Source: CAVTRI01 sp963737075
GTDB taxonomy: Bacteria > Actinomycetota > Acidimicrobiia > Acidimicrobiales > Palsa-688
NCBI GenBank assembly: GCA_963737075.1
Contig: CAVTRI010000002.1
Coordinates: 2,418,001 to 2,482,000 of the forward strand
DNA: 64,000 bases
Direction: 5' to 3'
Below the pieces are notes generated by a model. That model searched no databases. It was given only the letters and a program-made list of their open reading frames with translations, and was not told the origin of the DNA. The position numbers were made by a program, and so were the translations under genes. Shown one piece after another: positions 50,501 to 58,926 of this stretch. Numbering within the stretch: position 1 is the first letter of the stretch; each line of letters opens with the position of its first letter.

Positions 50501-52440
50501 CGTTCACCGTCGTCGGTATCGGAGACATGTCCGGTGACGTGTTCGGCAACGGCATGCTCCTGTCCCGCCATATTCGGCTCCTCGGCGCGTTCGACCACCG
50601 TCACGTGTTCGTCGACCCCGACCCCGATCCCGCCGTCAGCTTCGAGGAACGCGCCCGGCTGTTCGCGTTGCCCCGCTCCTCATGGGCCGACTACGACCAG
50701 ACGATCCTTTCGCCGGGCGGCGGCGTGTTCCCCCGCACCGCCAAGTCCGTTCCCATCTCCCCGGAGCTGGGGCGACGGCTGGACATCGACGAAACCTCGC
50801 TGACGCCGACCCAGCTGATCCGGGCGCTGCTGCTGGCGTCAGTAGACCTGCTGTGGAACGGGGGCATCGGGACCTACGTCAAAGCGAGCGCCGAAACCCA
50901 CGCCGACGCTGGCGACCGGGCCAACGACTCTGTACGGGTCGATGCCGCCGAGCTGCGGTGCCGGGTGGTCGGGGAAGGCGGCAACCTCGGTTTCACCCAG
51001 CTGGCGAGGGTCGAGTACGCCCTCGGTGGCGGGCTTATCAACACCGACGCCATCGACAACTCGGCGGGGGTCGACTGCTCGGACCACGAGGTCAACATCA
51101 AGGTGCTGCTCGATCGTGTTGTGGTGGACGGCGACCTCACGGCGAAGCAGCGGGACCGCTTCCTCGTCGACATGACCGACGAGGTCGCCGAGCTCGTCCT
51201 GCGCGACAACATCGAGCAAACACGGGCACTGGCCAATGCCAAGGCGGAGGCGGCCAGCATGCTCGACGTCCATGCCGGCTACATGCGGCAGCTCGAGCAG
51301 GCGGGGAAACTCGACCGACGCCTCGAAGGGCTGCCCAGCGACGAGCAGATCGAGGAGCGCGTCGCTGCCGACCGGGGGCTGACGTCGCCGGAACTGGCGG
51401 TTCTGCTCGCGTACGCCAAGATCCTCGCCGACGAGGACTTGCGCAGCTCGGACCTGCCCGACGACCCGTGCATGAGCCGCCACCTCGCCGCGTACTTCCC
51501 GACCTTGCTCCGCGAGCGCTTCGCCGAACAACTGGCGCAGCACCCGCTGCGGCGGGAGATCGTGTCGACCAGCCTGGCCAACACCACGGTCAACCGGGCC
51601 GGCACATCCTTCCTCTACCGGATCGGCCAAGAGACGGGGGCGACGACCGCTGACATCGTGAGAGCCCACCTGGCGGCCTGGGAGTCCTTCGGCCTCAGCC
51701 GGCTGTACGCCGACATCGAAGCGAACCAGGCGTCCATGACCGCCGCGACTGAGGTGGCGTTGCGTCTCGAAGGGCGCAAGCTGGCCGAGCGGGCGGCCCG
51801 GTGGCTGGTGCGAAACCGACGCCCTCCGCTCGACATCGAGCGCACCATTGGGTTCTTCGCCGAAGGGATCGCCGCCTTGGCGGCCGACCTACCCGACCTC
51901 GTCCGGGACAGCGACCTCGAGGGTCTCTTGCGGTCCAAGGCCGAACTGATGGCGGCCGGCGTGCCCGAGCCGCTGGCGGCAGCCGCGGCCGGGCTGGAGG
52001 ACCTGTTTTCGGGGCTCGACATCGTCGAGGTTGCCTCATCTCTGCATCGGGCGCTTGAAGAGGTGGCGGCGATCTACTTCCTGCTGGGCGACGTGCTTCG
52101 CCTCGACTGGCTCCGGGACCGGATCACCGATCTTCCCCGCCCCGACCGTTGGCACACGCTCGCCCGTCAGGCGCTTCGCGACGACCTCTACCGCCATCAC
52201 GCTGCGTTGACGGCGCGTGTGCTCGAAGAGGGCACCGGTCGGCGGGGCGCGGTCGCGCCCGCCCAGGCGGGAACATTGGTCGACGCCTGGATCGCACGTA
52301 ACACCGCGCCCGTCCGGCGCTATCTGGCGGTCGTGGACGACATCGGGGCGGCCGGCATCGAGAGCCTGGCCACGCTGTCGGTCGCGCTTCGCGAGCTCCG
52401 CGACCTGGTGCCTCGAAGCGGGGCTCCCGTGCTGGGCTGA
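47545..52440 (+). CDS. gdh: NAD-specific glutamate dehydrogenase, large (about 180 kDa) type
   Basis: A 1631-residue member of the very large GDH class known from Streptomyces and proteobacteria, which deaminates glutamate to 2-oxoglutarate with NAD. The catalytic core includes GGIRWSDRREDFRTEVLGLM and KAQMVKNAVIVPMGAKGGF with the active Lys, and GVGDMSGDVFGNGMLLS-like NAD-binding sequence. The long N-terminal region is regulatory. The ATG at 47545 has GGGAGGT upstream. A Gly/Arg-rich patch at about residues 155-172 (GGSGGEAGRRAGRRAEPGG) is encoded by a copy of the dispersed 26-bp repeat and looks like an insertion. Confidence 0.93.
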   Translation: MSSRSEAATEALIARVVGVIDARMGPQKGVCAEFARRYLARVDPGELAGRGTQDLYGAVVSHWHLGTVRPSGRPVVAVYNPDVDQHGWQSPHSVVDVVADDMPFLVNSITMELSRHGLGIHVVLHPVMGVRRDSEGRLFGVAPSGGSGGEAGRRAGRRAEPGGTAEAFIHVEVDRISDPVRLDDLQLDLLRVLGDVHSAVEDRDAMVATTAKVAGELTSSALPEAESGEAKAFLHWLTDDHFVFLGYRQYLLERRDGQEFLLPVVDTGLGILRPGGAPASATRLSPYAAALARQREALVLSKTNRHSTVERPSHIDYVSVRSFDAAGEVTGEHRFLGLFTRQAYSTSCFDIPVIRRKVESVIRRADFAPDSHSGKSLVGVLETYPRDELLQASVDELFDTTMGVVGIEERQQVRLFVRRDPFHRFFSCLVFLPRDRYTTSSRLRIERILRDALRGGEVEYSTHLSESVLARLYYVFEVTTDDEPELDVGEIEARVAESTRSWVEDLAGALVEAYGEADGLRLHRVYANAFPSAYQEDCPPRTAVADIRRIGELDADHLGVALYQPLEAPDGVLRLKVLRRGPAISLSDILPVLENMGVEVVDEHPYQVSPLDGDAVWIYDFGLIVGSGDGLVSDKFRVALQDTVARVWRGAVENDGLNRLVLLAGLTWREILVLRAMCKYSRQTGTTFSQAYMENALANNPDIARQIVQLFEARFDPGRQSVAATAVPQLTREIEAGLEAVESLDEDRILRSFLNLVGAMLRTTYFQGEREELAFKLDPARYPDLPRPRPAYEVFVYSPRTEAVHLRGATVARGGIRWSDRREDFRTEVLGLMKAQMVKNAVIVPMGAKGGFVVKRTRAGGPPADKARSDREAAQADVVASYQTFIRGLLDLTDNLVTGGVVPPPDVVRYDGDDPYLVVAADKGTATFSDIANAISTERGFWLGDAFASGGSSGYDHKRMGITARGAWESVRSHFRSLGVDTQTMPFTVVGIGDMSGDVFGNGMLLSRHIRLLGAFDHRHVFVDPDPDPAVSFEERARLFALPRSSWADYDQTILSPGGGVFPRTAKSVPISPELGRRLDIDETSLTPTQLIRALLLASVDLLWNGGIGTYVKASAETHADAGDRANDSVRVDAAELRCRVVGEGGNLGFTQLARVEYALGGGLINTDAIDNSAGVDCSDHEVNIKVLLDRVVVDGDLTAKQRDRFLVDMTDEVAELVLRDNIEQTRALANAKAEAASMLDVHAGYMRQLEQAGKLDRRLEGLPSDEQIEERVAADRGLTSPELAVLLAYAKILADEDLRSSDLPDDPCMSRHLAAYFPTLLRERFAEQLAQHPLRREIVSTSLANTTVNRAGTSFLYRIGQETGATTADIVRAHLAAWESFGLSRLYADIEANQASMTAATEVALRLEGRKLAERAARWLVRNRRPPLDIERTIGFFAEGIAALAADLPDLVRDSDLEGLLRSKAELMAAGVPEPLAAAAAGLEDLFSGLDIVEVASSLHRALEEVAAIYFLLGDVLRLDWLRDRITDLPRPDRWHTLARQALRDDLYRHHAALTARVLEEGTGRRGAVAPAQAGTLVDAWIARNTAPVRRYLAVVDDIGAAGIESLATLSVALRELRDLVPRSGAPVLG

Positions 52441-52465
52441 TCGGACCCGGGCGCGCTCGTCAGTC

Positions 52466-54505
52466 TCACGGGACGGCCACGCCGTCGTAGCCGGCCGGGG
52501 GTTGGTCGGCGGGGCAGGCACCGGGCGGGTCGTTATAGCGGGGGTCGTGGGTCCAGGCGGCCGTCGCCCAGTCGCCACGCATCGGCCCCAGGGCCAGGCG
52601 AGCTGTGAGATCCTTCGTCACCAGCGCCCCCAGCTCCGCCGCGCCATAGGGGCACATGTGCACCCCGTCCACCTTGCGGGCCCGGATCCACGTGCCGTCA
52701 GCGTCCTTCATCCATTGCATGAAGCGGTCGTTCGGTGCGAACACCGACGACGTCTGCAGGTACACCGCTCGCCCCGGAAAGGCGAGGACCGCCTCGCTGG
52801 CCAACTGGTTCCAGTCGTCTTGCCGCGCCACCTCCTTCGCCCACGCGGTCGAATCGGACACGTAGCGGGACGGGCCAGGTTGGGGCAGCTGAAGGAGCAC
52901 CACCAGATCGACGCCGTCGCCCGGGTGCAGCAGCACTCCCAGCGCGGCTTGCAGCCGGGCTTCATAGGCCGCGGGCTGCTCCGCGGCGAGCGCGTCGTCC
53001 CACGACCAGCTGGCGATCACCACTTGTGGGTGATACTGGGCGATGTACTGTTCGGCGTCCGCGGGCCACACGTGGTCGGTCGACAAGCCCCACCCCCCGA
53101 ATGACGAATTGACCACGACCTGGGCGTCGCCGGTCGACTGGAGGGCGGCGGTCAGGCCCGCGGAGGAGTCGTTGATGACGCTGTCGCCCATGATCCACAC
53201 CCGCCAAGGGCCCGAGCGGCCCGGCGGCATCGCCGCCCCGAGCGGGGTGGCAGGTCCCGTTGTCTGCGACGCGCCCGCGGTCAGAGTTGTTGCCTCCACA
53301 GTTGGGAGCGACACGGGCGCGCCCGTCGCCTGGAGCGGGGCGACGGTGCCGGCGACCAGGATGGCGCCGGTCGAGGCGAGTGTGAGCGGCACCAGACTGC
53401 GCTGCCACCATGCCCGCCAGTCCAGTCGGCGCAACGGCCGCTCTACGAGGTAATAGCTGGCGCACGACAAGGCGGTGATGGCCGCCAACCGGGCGGCGAG
53501 CAGCGCCGGGCCCCGCAAGCCGCTGGTCTGCGCGTTCAGTACCACGATGACCGGCCAATGCCACAGGTAGACGCTGTAGGAGATGCGGCCCAGCCAGCAC
53601 AACACTCCAATGCTCAGCAGCGCCGCCGCCGGGTTGGCCGATGTTCCGGGCTCGCGGGCCCGGGTGCAGGCGACGAGCACCGCGCACACCGACAGGCCGG
53701 CGGCGACGAGCCCGCCGTCCCACAGCCACCCGGGCTCGCCGCCCGCGAACGCCGTCACCAGCGCGACGCCTGCGAGGCTGGCAACGCCGGCGGCCGACCA
53801 TCGCCGGGGATGGCGGGTCGGCGCACCCGGCGGCCAGCACAGGGCGGCGACGGCGCCGAAGAGCAGCTCCCACGCGCGCGTGTCGGTCCCGAGGTAGGCC
53901 CGGTTGATGCCCCACAGGTGCGCAGCGACGGTCATCCACAGCGCCGAGGCCACAGCCAGGCTGGTGATGATGATGGCGGCCCGCCGGCCCACAAGGCGGC
54001 GGCCGACGACGACGAGCAGCCCGAGCAGGAGGGGCCAGACGACGTAGTACTGCTCCTCGATGGCCAATGACCACGTGTGCTGGAGCGGGCTGGGGGCGCT
54101 AAAGGCGGCGAAGTAGCTGTGGCCCGCGGTCACCTGCTGCCAGTTGCCGGCGTACAGCAGGGTGGCCAGAGCGGGCGAGCGGAGCTGGGCGGGGACCACC
54201 CCGGGGCCGCCTGCCCAGGCATAGAGCCCCAGGGCGGCCAGCAGGACCACGACGGCCGGGAGCAGCCGCCGCGCCCGCCGCCCCCAGAACGCGCCGAGCC
54301 GAACGGTGCCCGTGGAGCGGATCTCGGCGGCCAGCAGGCTGGTGATCAGAAACCCGGAGAGCACGAAGAACACGTCGACGCCTAGCCACCCCCCGCCCAG
54401 GCCGCCGAGGTGGTAGGCGAGAACCAAGGCGATGGCGAGCGCCCGGACGCCGTCGAGAGGCGCCCAGTGCGCGCGCTCCTGCCCTGTCGCCAACGCCCTC
54501 TTCAC
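52466..54505 (-). CDS. Acyltransferase 3 (OafA-like) with C-terminal SGNH domain
   Basis: A 679-residue protein. The N-terminal ~380 residues form about ten helices with ALVLAYHLGGLGGGWLGVDV, FFVLSGFLITSLL and HTWSLAIEEQYYVVWP, the acyltransferase-3 hallmarks. A linker and an extracellular SGNH hydrolase domain follow, with IMGDSVINDSSAGL (GDS) and VDGVHMCPYGAAELG (DxxH). Such enzymes O-acetylate cell-wall polymers, polysaccharides or lipids outside the membrane. It converges on gdh, with the stops about 25 bp apart. Confidence 0.92.
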   Translation of the reverse strand: MKRALATGQERAHWAPLDGVRALAIALVLAYHLGGLGGGWLGVDVFFVLSGFLITSLLAAEIRSTGTVRLGAFWGRRARRLLPAVVVLLAALGLYAWAGGPGVVPAQLRSPALATLLYAGNWQQVTAGHSYFAAFSAPSPLQHTWSLAIEEQYYVVWPLLLGLLVVVGRRLVGRRAAIIITSLAVASALWMTVAAHLWGINRAYLGTDTRAWELLFGAVAALCWPPGAPTRHPRRWSAAGVASLAGVALVTAFAGGEPGWLWDGGLVAAGLSVCAVLVACTRAREPGTSANPAAALLSIGVLCWLGRISYSVYLWHWPVIVVLNAQTSGLRGPALLAARLAAITALSCASYYLVERPLRRLDWRAWWQRSLVPLTLASTGAILVAGTVAPLQATGAPVSLPTVEATTLTAGASQTTGPATPLGAAMPPGRSGPWRVWIMGDSVINDSSAGLTAALQSTGDAQVVVNSSFGGWGLSTDHVWPADAEQYIAQYHPQVVIASWSWDDALAAEQPAAYEARLQAALGVLLHPGDGVDLVVLLQLPQPGPSRYVSDSTAWAKEVARQDDWNQLASEAVLAFPGRAVYLQTSSVFAPNDRFMQWMKDADGTWIRARKVDGVHMCPYGAAELGALVTKDLTARLALGPMRGDWATAAWTHDPRYNDPPGACPADQPPAGYDGVAVP

Positions 54506-54591
54506 AGCCCGCCAAAGGTACTGCCATTCCGCCCTTTACAGACACCGGCCCTAAGAACCCCCGCTGCCGCGCGGTGTGGGGGCCAGGTGCC

Positions 54592-54753
54592 GGCACGCTG
54601 CGCGCCAGCGGACCTTCGGAGCGTGACCGGCAGGCCAGACCGCGCGCGAAAGGGCCTCAGTGACGCCCGGGCGCGCACGCTGCGCCGGCCGTCCCCGGCA
54701 AAGGACGCGCCGACGCGCGGTGTAGCGACTCAGTGCCCGCACGCTGCGCGCCA
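54592..54753. repeat. Direct repeats in the gap upstream of the acyltransferase
   Basis: The 280-bp gap (54506-54785) holds no gene. GCACGCTGCGCGCCAGCG occurs at 54593-54610 and again at 54736-54753, with a shortened GCACGCTGCG at about 54676. The same GCGCGCCAGCG core is found in the 42-bp array at 7995-8160. Confidence 0.7.
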
Positions 54754-54785
54754 GCGTCATTGATGGACCGCCATCGAGCCTGCGC

Positions 54786-55646
54786 GTGGCGACTGACAGG
54801 GTAGGTTCTGCACCGGTGGCGAGCAGAACGGTGGTGGTGGTGGCGGACACGCATCTATCGGCGCGCACACCCGAGGCGTTGGACAACTGGGAGACCGTGG
54901 CGGTCGCCATCGACCAGCAGCGGCCCGACCTCGTCCTGCACCTGGGCGACGCCTCCCTGGACGGGTCGTCCGCGGACGACGACCTCCGGCTGGTGCGCGA
55001 TCTGCTCGACGCCCTGCCGGTTCCATGGAGGGCCATCCCCGGCAACCACGACGTCGGCGACAATCCCAACCCGGCAACGCCCGCCGAGTTCAACATCCGC
55101 CCTGACCGGCTGGACGCCTGGCGGCGGCTGCTCGGGCCCGACTACTGGACGGCAGAGCTCGACGGCTGGACCGTCGTGGCTGTCGATGCCCAGCTCATCG
55201 GCTCCGGCCTGCCAGCCGAGGACGAGCAATGGGCGTGGTTGGACGCCACGATGGCGGCGACGCCGCCCGACCGGCCGGTGCTGCTGGCCACGCACAAGCC
55301 GATCATGGCGCCCGACGAAGAGCTCGCCGCCGCTCCCGCCCACCGGTTCGTCGCCTCACCCGGGCGCGAACGGCTGATCGGCCTGCTGGGCGCGCACACA
55401 GTGAGGGCGGTGGTCAGCGGGCACGTCCACCAGTACCGGCAGCTTCGCAGTGGTGATCAACACCACGTCTGGGCGCCCACGACCTGGGCGGTCGTCCCGA
55501 GCCAACCGATGTTCGGGGAAAAACGCTGTGGATTGCTGTCGCTGACCCTCGGGCCAGATGCCGGCGTCGAGTCCCATCTGGTTGAGCCGCCCGGCATCGC
55601 TCAGCTCGTGCTCGGCGAGACCACGCCGAACCCGTACGGAGACTGA
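54786..55646 (+). CDS. Calcineurin-like metallophosphoesterase
   Basis: A 286-residue protein with all five metallophosphoesterase motifs: VVADTHLS (DxH), LHLGDASLDG (GD), IPGNHDVGD (GNHD), LLATHKPIM (TH) and VVSGHVHQYR (GHxH). It is similar to cyclic-nucleotide and 3',5'-phosphodiesterase families, but the substrate is open. GTG start; a second GTG at 54816 (VASRTVVVVADTH) would give a shorter protein with the motifs intact. Confidence 0.88.
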   Translation: MATDRVGSAPVASRTVVVVADTHLSARTPEALDNWETVAVAIDQQRPDLVLHLGDASLDGSSADDDLRLVRDLLDALPVPWRAIPGNHDVGDNPNPATPAEFNIRPDRLDAWRRLLGPDYWTAELDGWTVVAVDAQLIGSGLPAEDEQWAWLDATMAATPPDRPVLLATHKPIMAPDEELAAAPAHRFVASPGRERLIGLLGAHTVRAVVSGHVHQYRQLRSGDQHHVWAPTTWAVVPSQPMFGEKRCGLLSLTLGPDAGVESHLVEPPGIAQLVLGETTPNPYGD

Positions 55647-55669
55647 GGACGCGCGAGTCCGGGCGCGCG

Positions 55670-55850
55670 CCGAAGAGCCGTCCGCAGATGGGACCACTCC
55701 ACCCACCGCGATCACTGGCAGCCATACGTCGTCGGTGATCGTGGTGATCACCTTCGCCGCTCCGACCAACCCGTGTCGGTGCTGAACCCACCAGCCCTGC
55801 GCCCTGTCGTCCAGGCCCTGGATCGGACGGCCCCCGTGCCGAGCGTCGTC
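55670..55850 (-). pseudogene. Remnant of a PAP2-type phosphatase N-terminus
   Basis: In the 209-bp gap after uppP, the frame next to the uppP frame gives RAQGWWVQHRHGLVGAAKVI and then DDVWLPVIAVGGV. This matches the N-terminal segment common in PAP2 phosphatases (WVxxHRxGxLTxxAKVxT). No start codon with a ribosome site and no catalytic motifs remain, so it is a decayed fragment. Confidence 0.45.
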
Positions 55851-55855
55851 GACGC

Positions 55856-56815
55856 TCAGGAGGCGAGGTAGATCGCCGACGCCATCCCGAACGCCAGGCA
55901 ATAGGCGCCGAAAGGGTTGAGGTTTTTGGACTTGAAGAACCGCAGCAGGAAGCGGATCGCAAAGAGCGAGACCACGCCGGCCACGATGGCGCCGACGAGC
56001 GCCTGCCCCCGGACGCCGTTGCCGAGGTGGCCGAACAGGTCGGGAAGCTTGAACACCCCGGCCGCCAGGATGATCGGCGCCGCCATCAGGAAGGCGAAGC
56101 GGGCCGCGTTCTCGTGCGTCAGGCCGCGAACCAGCCCGGCGGTCATGACCACGCCCTCCCGGCTGATCCCGGCGACCAGTGCCGTTGACTGCGCGACGCC
56201 GAGCGCACCGGCCTCCTTGAAATTGAGGGCGTCCAGGCGCTGGCCTCCGGCCACGGCAGCCACCGGGGCCGCGCCGGGCCCCGAGCTGACCGCCAGGGCC
56301 GCCGCCGCCTGCCGAGACTCGTCGCGCCGCCGGAGGCGCTCTGCCCCGAACAGCATGCAGCCGTTGAGCATCAGGAAAAACGCGGCGACGAGCGGCTTGG
56401 CCAGAGCCACCCGGAGCGGATGTTCGAGGAGCAGTCCGAGGATCCCCGCGGGGATCGACGCCGTTACGATCAGCCACGCGAGGCGCTCGGTCGGGTTTTC
56501 GATGCGCCGGCGGCTGATACTGCGCAGCCAGGCCTTGACGATGACCACCCAGTCACGCAGGAAGTAAAGGACCAGGGCCACCGCATTGCCGACGTGCAGG
56601 GCGACCACGAACGCCAGCCAGAACGACTCCGGATTGGATTGGGCCTTCACCACCGACTGCCATCCGAACAGCGACGGCCACAGCACCGTCTGGCCCAGGC
56701 TCGAGATCGGGAACGGCTCGGCGATGCCCTGGATCACCCCGAGGATGGTGGCCTGCCCGTAGCTGATGGGATGTGGCGTGCTCGTTGACGCAAGCGTCGC
56801 CAGGTGGGTTAACAC
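55856..56815 (-). CDS. uppP: UppP/BacA-family undecaprenyl-diphosphatase-like protein, variant active site
   Basis: A 319-residue polytopic membrane protein. It keeps the (E/Q)xxxE motif as QGIAE and PISS of the first catalytic loop (QGIAEPFPISSLGQ), but the usual His after PISSTGH is Gln. The second loop GISREGVVMTAGLVRG keeps the key Arg of the PGxSRSG motif in altered form. It probably dephosphorylates undecaprenyl or another polyprenyl diphosphate, recycling the wall carrier lipid, but with changed chemistry or substrate. The GTG at 56815 is chosen; it is the third gene after fmdB and mtnP. Confidence 0.78.
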   Translation of the reverse strand: MLTHLATLASTSTPHPISYGQATILGVIQGIAEPFPISSLGQTVLWPSLFGWQSVVKAQSNPESFWLAFVVALHVGNAVALVLYFLRDWVVIVKAWLRSISRRRIENPTERLAWLIVTASIPAGILGLLLEHPLRVALAKPLVAAFFLMLNGCMLFGAERLRRRDESRQAAAALAVSSGPGAAPVAAVAGGQRLDALNFKEAGALGVAQSTALVAGISREGVVMTAGLVRGLTHENAARFAFLMAAPIILAAGVFKLPDLFGHLGNGVRGQALVGAIVAGVVSLFAIRFLLRFFKSKNLNPFGAYCLAFGMASAIYLAS

Positions 56816-56852
56816 GAGTTGCCCCTCACGCCGATGATGGTAACGGCGGCAC

Positions 56853-57656
56853 TCAGCGCACGGCGCGCAGGCTGGGCGCCCCGCCGGTCTGGCACCCGCA
56901 GGCACGCGACCGGGGGACTGAGGGCAAAGCGGCGGCGAGGACGGTTCGGGTCCGCTCCGCGTTGGCGGCCAGCATGTCGAGGACCACACGCATGGTGACC
57001 GCTTCGCTCTCGTTCACCCCGGCGTCGTTGTCGGTCACCAGCGCCAGCCCCGCGTAGCACAGGCCCAGCTCCCGGGCCAGATACGCCTCCGGGTACTGCG
57101 TCATGTTGATCACATCCCACCCGGCGTCCCGGTAGACGCGCGACTCCGCTCTGGTGGAGAAACGGGGGCCCTGGATGACGACCACGGTGCCGGCCCGGTG
57201 GACGGCGTGCGGGACGAGCCGCTCGGCGGCGGCGAACAGCACCGCGGACAGCTCCGGGCAGTACGGGTCGGCGAAGCTGACGTGCTCAGGACCAGTGAGG
57301 AACGTATCGGTCCGCCCCCAGGTGCGGTCCACCAACTGGTCGAGGATCACCATGTCCCCGGGTCCGATGGACGGCTGGAGCGACCCCGCCGCGCAGGGTC
57401 CGATGACCCGCTCCACCCCGATCGATCGGAGGGCCCACAGGTTGGCGCGGCTGTTGATGGCCTGCGGCGGAAACTCGTGGTGCGGTCCGTGTCGAGCGAC
57501 GAACGCCACCGCCCTCCCCGCCAGGTCCCCCACCGTGATCGGCCCCGTTGGGACGCCCCAAGGCGTGTCGACTCGAAGCTCCGTGGCGTCGTCGAGCAGC
57601 GTGTAGAGGCCGGTCCCGCCGATGACGGCCACGTCGGCTCGAGCCGGCGGGCCCAC
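56853..57656 (-). CDS. mtnP: S-methyl-5'-thioadenosine phosphorylase family enzyme
   Basis: A 267-residue nucleoside phosphorylase: VIGGTGLYTL, DTPWGVPTGP, FVARHGPHHEFPPQAINSRA, VIQGPRFSTRAESRVYRDAG, INMTQYPEAYLAREL and ALVTDNDAGVNE. It splits 5'-methylthioadenosine (or a related nucleoside) with phosphate in the methionine-salvage or purine route. The substrate-determining region reads TDND-AG rather than the TDYD of classic MTA phosphorylases, so methylthioinosine or another purine cannot be excluded. It is co-transcribed with fmdB. Confidence 0.88.
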   Translation of the reverse strand: MGPPARADVAVIGGTGLYTLLDDATELRVDTPWGVPTGPITVGDLAGRAVAFVARHGPHHEFPPQAINSRANLWALRSIGVERVIGPCAAGSLQPSIGPGDMVILDQLVDRTWGRTDTFLTGPEHVSFADPYCPELSAVLFAAAERLVPHAVHRAGTVVVIQGPRFSTRAESRVYRDAGWDVINMTQYPEAYLARELGLCYAGLALVTDNDAGVNESEAVTMRVVLDMLAANAERTRTVLAAALPSVPRSRACGCQTGGAPSLRAVR

Positions 57657-57661
57657 CGCCG

Positions 57662-57988
57662 TCAGGACGCGGCCGCGGTGCTGCTCGGGACCTTCGACGC
57701 TTCTTTGGGGGCGGCCGAGGAAGAGGCCGAAGACGAATCCGAAGAGGAAGGGGACGACTCGGACGACGACGACCCGGATTCAGAAGCGGAGGCCGCGGCG
57801 GGCTTGGAGCCGCTTCGGCTGTCGGTCTTGTAAAAGCCGCTGCCCTTGAACGCGATGCCGATGGTGCCGAACACCTTGCGCAGCGCTCCCCCGCACGCCG
57901 GGCACACGGTGAGAGCCTCATCCTTGAACGACTGCACCACTTCCAGGTGGTCCCCACACGACTTGCAGCGGTACTCGTAGGTAGGCAT
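57662..57988 (-). CDS. FmdB-family zinc-ribbon protein
   Basis: A 108-residue protein starting MPTYEYRCKSCGDHLEVVQS, with two CxxC pairs (CKSC, CPAC) of a zinc ribbon and GSGFYKTD, the FmdB-family signature. The last 45 residues are a Ser/Ala-rich tail, probably disordered. The function of the family is not established; members are often linked to stress or metabolite regulation. The gene lies directly behind a CIRCE-like operator, which points to heat-shock (HrcA) control. Confidence 0.88.
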   Translation of the reverse strand: MPTYEYRCKSCGDHLEVVQSFKDEALTVCPACGGALRKVFGTIGIAFKGSGFYKTDSRSGSKPAAASASESGSSSSESSPSSSDSSSASSSAAPKEASKVPSSTAAAS

Positions 57989-57991
57989 CGG

Positions 57992-58018
57992 TTAGCACTC
58001 TCCCTGGTCGAGTGCCAG
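57992..58018 (-). promoter_or_regulatory. CIRCE-like HrcA operator in front of fmdB
   Basis: The plus strand reads TTAGCACTC, nine bases, GAGTGCCAG. The CIRCE consensus is TTAGCACTC-N9-GAGTGCTAA, so the left arm is perfect and the right arm matches 7 of 9 with exact spacing. It starts 3 bp upstream of the fmdB ATG and includes its GGGAG ribosome site, so HrcA binding could block both transcription and translation. The divergent galU lies 30 bp on the other side. Confidence 0.82.
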
Positions 58019-58047
58019 TGTACCGCCGTGGTGGTAGAACCGCATCC

Positions 58048-58926
58048 ATGCAGCAGGTGCGCAAGGCCGTCATTCCCGCCGCCGGGCTGGGCACCCGCTT
58101 CCTGCCGGCGACCAAGGCGCAGCCCAAGGAGATGCTGCCCCTCGTGGACAAACCGGCGATCCAGTACGTGGTCGAGGAGGCCGTTCGCTCAGGCATCACC
58201 GACATCCTGATCATTACCGGCCGTGGCAAGCGCGGCCTTGAGGACCACTTCGATCGGTCGTTCGAGCTGGAGCACAGCCTCGAGCAGTCCGGCAAGACGG
58301 AGGAGCTCGAGCAGATGCGGGCCATCGCCGATATGGCGGACATCCACTACGTCCGCCAGGGCGAGCCCCTGGGGCTCGGCCACGCGGTGGCGGTGGCGAG
58401 CGCGCATGTCGGCGGCCAGCCCTTCGCGGTCCTCCTCGGTGACGACGTGATGCACGAGACGTCGGGCGTGTTGGACGCCATGCTGGGCGTGTTCGCCGAG
58501 CGGGGCGCTTCGGTGATCGCGGGCATGGAGGTGCCGCGCGAGGAAGTGTCGCTGTATGGGTGTTTGACCCCTGAACCTGTCGCCGACAACCTGGTTCGCG
58601 TCCTCGACATCGTCGAAAAGCCCGACCCCGAAGACGCGGCGTCCAACCTGGCGGCCATCGGGCGGTATGTGTTCCGGCCGGAGATCTTCGATGCCCTGCA
58701 GGACGTCAAGCCGGGCAAGGGTGGCGAGATCCAGCTGACAGACGCCATCAAGATCCTGATCGGGTCGCAGCCGGTCTACGCCTACACGTTCTCGGGCGGC
58801 CGCTACGACACCGGCAACAAGCTCGATTGGCTGCGGGCCACCGTCGAACTCGCCCTCGAGCGCGACGACCTCGGACCTCCGCTGCGTCGCCACCTCCGTG
58901 AGCTGCTCGACCGAGACGCGCCATGA
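58048..58926 (+). CDS. galU: UTP-glucose-1-phosphate uridylyltransferase
   Basis: A 292-residue nucleotidyltransferase with AVIPAAGLGTRFLPATKAQP, MLPLVDKPAIQYVVEEAV, PLGLGHAV, VLLGDDVMH and GKGGEIQLTDAI, the GalU pattern. It makes UDP-glucose for wall polysaccharides and glycolipids. ATG at 58048 (the open frame begins 36 bp earlier). Its stop overlaps the moeA ATG (ATGA). Confidence 0.95.
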   Translation: MQQVRKAVIPAAGLGTRFLPATKAQPKEMLPLVDKPAIQYVVEEAVRSGITDILIITGRGKRGLEDHFDRSFELEHSLEQSGKTEELEQMRAIADMADIHYVRQGEPLGLGHAVAVASAHVGGQPFAVLLGDDVMHETSGVLDAMLGVFAERGASVIAGMEVPREEVSLYGCLTPEPVADNLVRVLDIVEKPDPEDAASNLAAIGRYVFRPEIFDALQDVKPGKGGEIQLTDAIKILIGSQPVYAYTFSGGRYDTGNKLDWLRATVELALERDDLGPPLRRHLRELLDRDAP

